A stretch of 64,000 bases of DNA from Cervus elaphus. Its lineage: Eukaryota; Chordata; Mammalia; Artiodactyla; Cervidae. The position numbers were made by a program, and so were the translations under genes. Positions 57,495-64,000 of the stretch are shown here, in pieces. The DNA is taken from the NCBI RefSeq assembly GCF_910594005.1, contig NC_057835.1:52476001-52540000 (forward strand), read 5' to 3'. The notes beneath the pieces were generated by a model. It was not told where the DNA came from. It was given only the letters and a program-made list of their open reading frames with translations, and did not search any database. Each line of letters begins with the position of its first letter. Within the stretch, counting starts at the first letter, position 1.

Positions 57495-59705
57495 AACATC
57501 ACCCAATGCTGTAGCAAGATACAAAATTAACACACAGAAATCAGCTGCACTTCTTCACACTAACAATGAAATAATGGAAGGGAAGTATAAACAATCCTTT
57601 TTAAAATAGCAGCAAAAAATAAAATACTTAGGAATACACCAAGAAGGTAAAAGACTTGTAAGTTGAGAACTACACAACATTAATAAAGGAAATTGAAAAT
57701 GATTCAAAAAAGTGGAAACAAATCCTATATTCTTTGATTGAAATAATTAATACTGATAAAATGACCATACTACTGAAAGCAATCTACAGATCTAATGTGA
57801 TCCCTATAAAATTATCTATGATTTTCTTTTACAGAACTAAAACAAACAATCTTAAAATTTATATAAAACCATAAAAAGATTCAGAATTGCCAAAGCAATC
57901 CTTAGGAAAAAGAGCAAAGCCAGAGGCATAACCCTCCCAGACTTCAGACAATACAACAAAACTACAGTAATCCAAACAGCATGATATTAGCATAAAAACA
58001 GACATATGGAAAAAGGGAACATAACAGAAATCTCAGAAAGAAACCCACAAACCTATGGACAATTAATCTACAAAGGAGGCAGGTACAATAAGGAAAGTCT
58101 CTTCAGCAAGTGGTATTGGAAAAGTTGGACATCCGCATATAACTCAGTGAAGTTAGAACATATCTTCACATCACATACAAAAATAAACTCAACATGGTTT
58201 AAAGACTTAAATATAAGACATGGTACCATGAAACTCCAAAATATTATCTGACATAAATCATACCAAATGTTATCTTGGGTTTGTTTTCTTAGGTCAGTTT
58301 CCCCAGGCAATAGAAATATAAAATAAACTGCTGTTGCTAAGTCACTTCAGTCGTGTCCAACTCTGTGCAACCCCATAGATAGCAGCCCACCAGGCTCCCC
58401 CATCCCTGGGATTCTCCAGGCAAGAACACTGGAGTGGGTTGCCATTTCCTTCTCCAACGCAAGAAAGTGAAAAGTGAAAGTGAAGCCACTCAGTCATGTC
58501 CGACTCTTCACAACCCCATGGACTGCAGCCCACCAGGCTCTTCCATCCGTGGGATTTTCCAGTCAAGAGTACTGGAGTGGGCTGCCTTCGCCTTCTTCAA
58601 TAAAATAAACTAATTGAAACTAATCAAATGTACAGGCTTCTGTACAGCAAAGGAAACCATAAACAAAACAAAAAGAAAACCTATGGACTGGGAGAAGATT
58701 TTGTAAATGATGCAACTGACAAGGACTTACTCTCCAAAACTTATCAATATTTCATGTGTATCAGTAACAAAACAAAAACAAATTAATCAGTTGAAAAATG
58801 GGCAAAAGACATAAATAGACACTTCTCCAAAGAAGACAAACATATAGACAATAGGTACATGAAATGGTGCTCATCATCACTAATTATTAGAGAAATGCAA
58901 ATCTAAACTACAATGAGGTACCACCTCACACCAGTCAGAATGCCCATCATTATGAAGTCTATAAATAAAGAATGCTGGAGAGGTTATGGAGGAAAGGGAA
59001 CCCTACTACATTTTTGGTGGGAATTTTAACTGGTAGAGCTATTATGGAAAACAGTACAGATGTTCTTCAAAAACTAAGAAAAGAGCTACCATATGATCTA
59101 ACAATCCTACTCCTGGGCACATACCGAGACAAAACTGTAATTTGAAAAGATACAAGCACCCTCTATGTTCACATCATCACTATTTACAACAGCCAAGATG
59201 TGGAAACAAACTAAATGTCCATCAAATGATGCAAGCATAAAGAAGTAGTAGTATATAAATACAGTGGAGTATTACTCAGCCATAAAAAAGAATGAAATAT
59301 TGCCATTTGTAGCAACATATATGGATTTAGAGATTGTCATCCTAATCAAATCAGAGAGAGAAAGAAAAATACCGTATGATATAACTTATATGTGAAATGT
59401 AAAATACAACTCAAATGAGCATATCTATGAAACAAACAAACAAAAAAGACTCACAGACATAGAGAACAGAATTTCACCTGCCAAGGGGGAGCAGTGGAGG
59501 CAGGTAGGAAAGATTTGGAGTTTGGGATTAGCAGATACAAACTAGTATAGGATGGATAAATACTGAAGTCCTACTGTCATAGGGACCATAATGGAAAATA
59601 ATATGAAAAAGCAATATATATATCTCACTGATATCACTGTACTGTATAGCAGAAATTAACACAGCATTGCAAATCAAATATACTTCAATTAAACTTTAAA
59701 AAGCT
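57495..59705 (+). mobile_element. L1 LINE, ORF2 second half and 3' UTR, split by a Bov-A2
   Basis: It begins just after the reverse transcriptase ('acaaaattaacacacagaaa'), continues through 'MTILLKAIYRSNVIPIKL' and 'ESLFSKWYWKSW' (58006-58251 is an open piece), the C-terminal 'HCWWDC'-equivalent area in decayed form, and the 3' UTR ending 'cttcaattaaactttaaaa'. Stops and frameshifts are frequent. The Bov-A2 at 58330-58599 lies inside. Confidence 0.9.
58330..58599 (-). mobile_element. Bov-A2 SINE dimer with target duplication
   Basis: Reverse-oriented dimer. ATAAAATAAACT, 12 bases and exact, occurs at 58318-58329 and 58600-58611. Confidence 0.95.
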
Positions 59706-60289
59706 ATAAAATAATCACACTCATATATAAGATTATTAAGCTGTTTCCTTCTTTTACTGATATATTTGTTAGTTTCCAATAGTTAATCTGTTTAATCTCT
59801 TTAAATTAATGTTAGCATTAGGTCTGAAACATGGGCGATCTACTTCAGTTTGTCAGATCTCAAGTAAGACCTCTCAATATGCTCCACTAATATGCTTTCT
59901 TTATTTGAAACTAAACATTATTGTACAATATAATTTCTATTCTATCCTACTGATTCATATTACTACATTTGGATTATTATAAACTGCCTTTATAAAGATG
60001 ATATATATTCCCTCAAATAGCAAATACATTTACAGAAGACAATGGAAGTATTTTGTTGGCTCAGCAAGTAGCCAAAAAAGTAATTTTCCTTTATATGAAG
60101 ACTATTTCATATTTAGTTGTTTTCAAAAGTACCTTAATCAAAACATTTAATATGTGTTTGGAGAATCACCAGATATGGACATGCTTTGAATAATTCTGTG
60201 TAATCCCTAGAATTTTTTAAAATGAAGTGAATACAAAATGCCAAAAATAAAATACAAGGCAAATCAATTTACAAAGAAAGCTAAAATTC
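59706..60289. other. unrecognised AT-rich sequence
   Basis: No repeat or exon is recognised. Confidence 0.4.
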
Positions 60290-60970
60290 CCTTCATGTTA
60301 ATCAGGGAAATACAAATCAAAATCACAGTGAGGTAATATTCTACATCTAGTCAGTTAGAAAAGATTCAGAAATCTAACTATAACAAATATTATAATAAAT
60401 TAAACTTTAAAAAAGGTATAAATTTCCAGTTATAAGATAAATAAATTCTGGAGATGTAATGCACAGCATGGTAGTGATAGTTGATAGTACTGCATTGTAC
60501 ATTTGAAAGTTGCTGAGAGTAATTATAAAAACCTTCATCACAAGAAAAAAAGTTTTAAACCATTGAACAATGTTAACTAAATTTATTATAGTGATCATTC
60601 TGCAGTATACATAGCAAAATGCTATGTTATACATCTGAAACATAATATTATATGTCAATTATATCTCAAAAAAAGATAAAAAGAACAAAATTTTCAAAGG
60701 CCACTGGTTGACTGGATAAGATCTCTTACAGAATGTTGGTATGAGTTAAAAACTGTACAACCTTTGGAAAACAATTAGAATAATATTGGATATTGCCTAC
60801 CATATAGCTCAGCAATTCCATTTTTAGGTACAAACCTCCTTGTGTGTATTCATCAGAGGACATATATGACAACATTCTTATAATTACTTTTATGATAGAA
60901 AAAATTACAAAATTTAATTATGAAATTATCATATGCATGCAACTATTATACAGCCATGAAAAATCAATGA
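60290..60970 (+). mobile_element. old L1 3' region interrupted by another L1 tail
   Basis: The outer piece begins 'cagggaaatacaaatcaaaa', breaks off at about 60410, and resumes at about 60690 with 'ggaaaacaattagaataata' and 'acagccatgaaaaatcaatg'. The inner piece is listed separately. Confidence 0.6.
60412..60685 (+). mobile_element. L1 3' UTR tail nested in an older L1
   Basis: 'ggagatgtaatgcacagcat', 'ttattatagtgatcattctg', 'catctgaaacataatattat' and an A-rich end are a complete L1 3' tail, inserted into the outer L1 in the same orientation. Confidence 0.7.
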
Positions 60971-60972
60971 TT

Positions 60973-61685
60973 ATTTATTTATTTTTATTAGGGGATAATT
61001 GCTTTACAGTGTTGTGGTGGTCTCTGCCACACATCATGGTGAATCAGTCATAATTATATATATATTCCCTCCGTCTTGAACCTCCCTCCCTCCTCTCATT
61101 CCAGCCCTCCATGTAATCACAGAATACCAAGCTGGGTTCCCTGTGTTACAGAGCAGCTTTCCGATAGTTATCTATTTTACACATGATAGTGGATACACGT
61201 CAATGCTACTTTCTCAATTTGTCCTAGCCTCTCCTTGCCTTGCTGTGCCCAGCAAACTGTTCTCTACCTCTGTGTCTCCATTTCTTCTGTTAAATATGTT
61301 CATCGGTACCATTTTTCTAGATTTCGTATGCATGCATTCATTTATGATACTTGTTTTTCTCTCTCTGACTTACTTCAGTCTGTATAACAAGCTCTAAGTT
61401 CATTCACCTCACTACAACTGACTTAGATTCATTCTTTTTTTTTCTTCATTTTTATTAGTTGGAGGCTAATTACTTCACTATTACCTATAGTGAAACAGTT
61501 TCATTCTTTTAAACAGCTGAGTAATATTCTATTGCATATATGTACCACAATTTCTTTATCCATTTGTCTGCTGATGGGCATCCAAGTTGATTCCATGTAC
61601 TGGCTATTGTAAATAGTGGGGTGCATGTGTCTTTTAGAATTCTTGTTTTCTTGGAGTAAATGCTCAGTAGTGGGATTGCTGCATA
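60973..61685 (-). mobile_element. L1 3' end, bovine type, antisense
   Basis: It starts with a T-rich tail, then 'gtggtctctgccacacatca', 'ctgggttccctgtgttacag', 'ctgacttacttcagtctgta', and continues into 'gctgatgggcatccaagttg' and 'ctcagtagtgggattgctgc' of the ORF2 end. At 61685 it switches directly into sense ORF2 sequence. Confidence 0.9.
61439..61499 (-). mobile_element. 61-bp L1 3' tail insertion with target duplication
   Basis: 'tttattagttggaggctaat' and 'tacttcactatta' are the extreme 3' end of bovine-type L1. The sequence interrupts the surrounding antisense L1. TTCATTCTTTT flanks it at 61428-61438 and 61500-61510. Confidence 0.8.
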
Positions 61686-62360
61686 ATGATAAATAAATCA
61701 ATCCAAGAAGAAGATTTAACAATCATAAATATATATGCACCCAACATAGGAGGTCCTGAACATACAAGGCAAATGTTAACAACTATAAAAGGGGAAATCA
61801 ATAGTAAAACAGTGATGGTGGGAGACTTTTACATCCCACTTATGCCAATGGACAGATCATCCAGACAGAAAATAAGGGAAGCTTTAAATTGGCTTCCCTT
61901 GCGGTTCAGACAGTAAAGAATCTGCCTGCTATGCAGGAAACCCAGGTTCGATCTCTGGGTCAGGATGATCCTCTGGAGAAAGGAATGGCTACCCACTCCA
62001 GTATTCTTGCCTGGAGAATTCCATGGATGAGATGGACCAGCTGATATCTATATTTTATATTTTTCATATAAAAACAGTAGATTTCACTTTTTTCTCAAGT
62101 GCATATGGAACATTCTCCAGAACAGATCACATCTTGGGTCACAAATCAAGCCTTGATAAATTAAAAAAAAAAAAAAAAACTGTAGTAAGCATTTTTTCTG
62201 ACCGTAATGCTATACAATCAAGCACATATCAACTATGGGGGAAAAAAAACTGTAAAAAACACAACCCCCTGGAGGCTAAACAATATGCTTATGAGTAGCA
62301 GAGAGGCCACTGAAGAAATCAAAGAGGAAACCAGAAAATACCTAGAAACAATGATTTTAA
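61686..62360 (+). mobile_element. L1 ORF2 endonuclease-region fragment, split by a SINE
   Basis: The frame 61686-61883 reads 'EEDLTIINIYAPNIGGPEHT' and 'VMVGDFYIPLMPMDRSSRQK', the L1 AP-endonuclease core; the usual 'GDFN' reads 'GDFY'. It resumes after the SINE at about 62028 with 'VDFTFFSSAYGTFSRTDHIL' and 'FSDRNAI'. The domain is broken by the SINE, by stops and by an A-run at 62161-62179, so it is inactive. Confidence 0.88.
61887..62027 (+). mobile_element. Bov-tA SINE, 3'-truncated
   Basis: Head and middle are present ('ttggcttcccttgcggttca' to 'ttgcctggagaattccatgg'), but the last ~60 bases are missing. Confidence 0.9.
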
Positions 62361-63514
62361 ATGACACACAATAGTATAGATCAAATTTTATAACATAATA
62401 TTTAGTGAAAAGGAGTCCCAATGGAAAGGATTTAGTTTTAGAGACTTTATATACAGTTTAAAAACAACAACAAAATACAATAAATACATATATCATGTAA
62501 ACATATGTATGTGAGATAAATCTGAAAAAAGAACAAAATAGGGAAATGATAAAGGCAAATTTTAGACTAATGGTTACTATGAGAGAGATGGAAGGAGATG
62601 GTAAAAGTGAGCACACAAGTATATACAAATTATCAATTATGCTCTGGTTTGTGGTAAATAGGTACTCATTCTATAACTAAAAATAAAGCACAATGAAATG
62701 AAATGAAATAATACTATTCATGGAAAATGAGGATATCTTTCAGGAAAAAAGAGTTTTAACTGTCAATTCTGTACACCAGAAATTCTTAAAAAGAAAGTTT
62801 TTAAAGTATCATGAAGGTTTGTAAATTAGATTCTTAGTGATATTATTTCAGCAATTTATATGGTAACTATATGCCTTGATTGCATAATACTCTGAGGGAT
62901 ACTTGCTATAACAAGTTGGAAAAGACTCTGATAGATTCAATTAAAATATCCCCTTTAATATTGAAATGAAATGTGTGCTCCATTTGAAGTCATGTTCACA
63001 AAAGTACACCAGAAAGGTGAAATACTGGACCAGGTTGCTTTTATGTCACTGATAGATAAGCACAAACTGAGAAGACTGTTTCAGTGATGAAGTCTGAAAT
63101 TTCATTTACAACAATATTGGATCAAGTGGAAATATAATCTAATGATATTTTCCAAATGTGATGCATGGGCTGACTTTTTCCTAAACCCTGATTTATTAAC
63201 ACAAATATTTACACAGTTGTCCTCTTGACTCCACTTTTAAAGCAAGTTGCTCAGTAGAATTTTTATGTTGCACTGATATAGGGATGCCCAGCTGACATTT
63301 ATCGTGTCCCACCCTCTATCTTTTCCCTAGAATAGCTTCTAAGTCAGCCCCAGAGAAGATGCTGCTAAGATTTTTGCCCCTTTTAAAATTTCACCCTGGA
63401 GTCAGGTCAGAATAGTATAAATTATTCTAGTTGTAAAGTTTGGCTAATAGTGTATTTGAAGAGAGAGTACATTAAATGAGAATGAGAAATGACCTAATGG
63501 ATTATAATCATCGA
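62361..63514. other. unrecognised AT-rich sequence
   Basis: The part 62440-62700 may be a decayed L1 3' end ('gactaatggttactatgaga') but the match is weak. No exon is recognised. Confidence 0.4.
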
Positions 63515-63665
63515 TACTTTGGAATCAAATGGACCTTGGTTAAAATGCAGGCATTCTCTGTTATTGGCTGTATACCTTCAGAGTAATTATTTAATCACTC
63601 CAAGTTTCAGTCTGTACCTCTGTCAAATCTGACATTAATCATATCTACTTTTTATAACTATTGAA
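63515..63665 (-). mobile_element. MIR SINE relic
   Basis: 'ctttggaatcaaatggacct', 'ggctgtataccttcagagta', 'ccaagtttcagtctgtacct' follow the reverse MIR sequence closely in order. Confidence 0.8.
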
Positions 63666-64000
63666 AGAGCAGTACAGCTATAATAAAGTATGTATATTAA
63701 TAAGACACAGAAAAATTAATAAAGGTCTGTTTTGTTATTATCAAAATCAATTGACTCAATTTTTCAACAAAAGAGTATGTTGGAGGTGAGTATGTAGGAA
63801 AAATACTGTACTATGTCTATTACATATAATGTAGAAAGCAACTTATTCTTTTTCCTTCAGTTCTAAAAGTCTAGTGCAATCTAATATCTATCTCTCATCT
63901 ATTTTAAATATTTGTTCCCATGTTCAGGTTGAACTCAGGCTCTAAAGACTACAGGGGATAGACAGAAAATGGGCATACTCTTTTTATTCTTTTGACTTAC
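63666..64000. other. unrecognised AT-rich sequence to the window end
   Basis: No repeat or exon is recognised. Confidence 0.4.

Noticed and set aside
1..64000. CRISPR array, operon, riboswitch or other prokaryotic system
   Set aside because: The sequence is clearly ruminant nuclear DNA; the repeats are dispersed retroelements and microsatellites without regular spacers.

Overview
This 64 kb window is ordinary mammalian intergenic (or very long intronic) DNA from a ruminant. The assignment rests on its repeats: many copies of the ruminant SINEs Bov-tA and Bov-A2, BovB (RTE-class) LINE fragments, the tRNA-Glu-derived CHR SINE of whales, hippos and ruminants, and the bovine type of L1 3' end. 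Cattle, sheep, goat and deer cannot be told apart by eye. The DNA is AT-rich. I found no host protein-coding exon, no functional RNA gene, no CpG island, no CRISPR array and nothing bacterial. Nearly every longer open reading frame lies in a dead retroelement or a SINE.

Layout. 0-8.2 kb: three BovB fragments (107-384, 4000-4738, 5790-8155), an L1 3' end (1195-1925) and an MLT1-type LTR (2621-3012). 8.2-13.4 kb: mostly unrecognised AT-rich sequence with old L1, L2 and MIR remnants. 13.4-16.4 kb: an L1 with an inverted 5' part, SINEs at the inversion point, and a 97-bp palindrome. 16.4-28.3 kb: scattered SINEs, MIR/L2 relics and a 57-nt TG microsatellite at its right edge. 28.3-34.7 kb: a stretch in which I see no ruminant SINE or BovB. 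34.7-41.0 kb: a dense nest of young insertions, including a CHR split by a Bov-tA, a BovB of about 1.4 kb, a probable solo ERV LTR carrying two SINEs, and a Bov-A2 inserted inside a Bov-tA. 41-57 kb: two opposed BovB 3' ends, several SINEs, a split hAT-like MITE and a 5'-truncated U6 retropseudogene with a 16-bp target-site duplication. 57.5-62.4 kb: an L1-rich block with nested and mixed-orientation pieces. 62.4-64.0 kb: unrecognised sequence and one MIR.

Nothing here works together as a pathway. What the window records is retrotransposition history: several insertions can be ordered by nesting and have visible target-site duplications. I found no new biological system. The items most worth a second look are the U6 relic, the L1 palindrome, the two very short L1 tail insertions, and the repeat-poor island with a 20-bp perfect palindrome. 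Repeat boundaries were set by eye from remembered family patterns, and most are uncertain by 5-30 bases.
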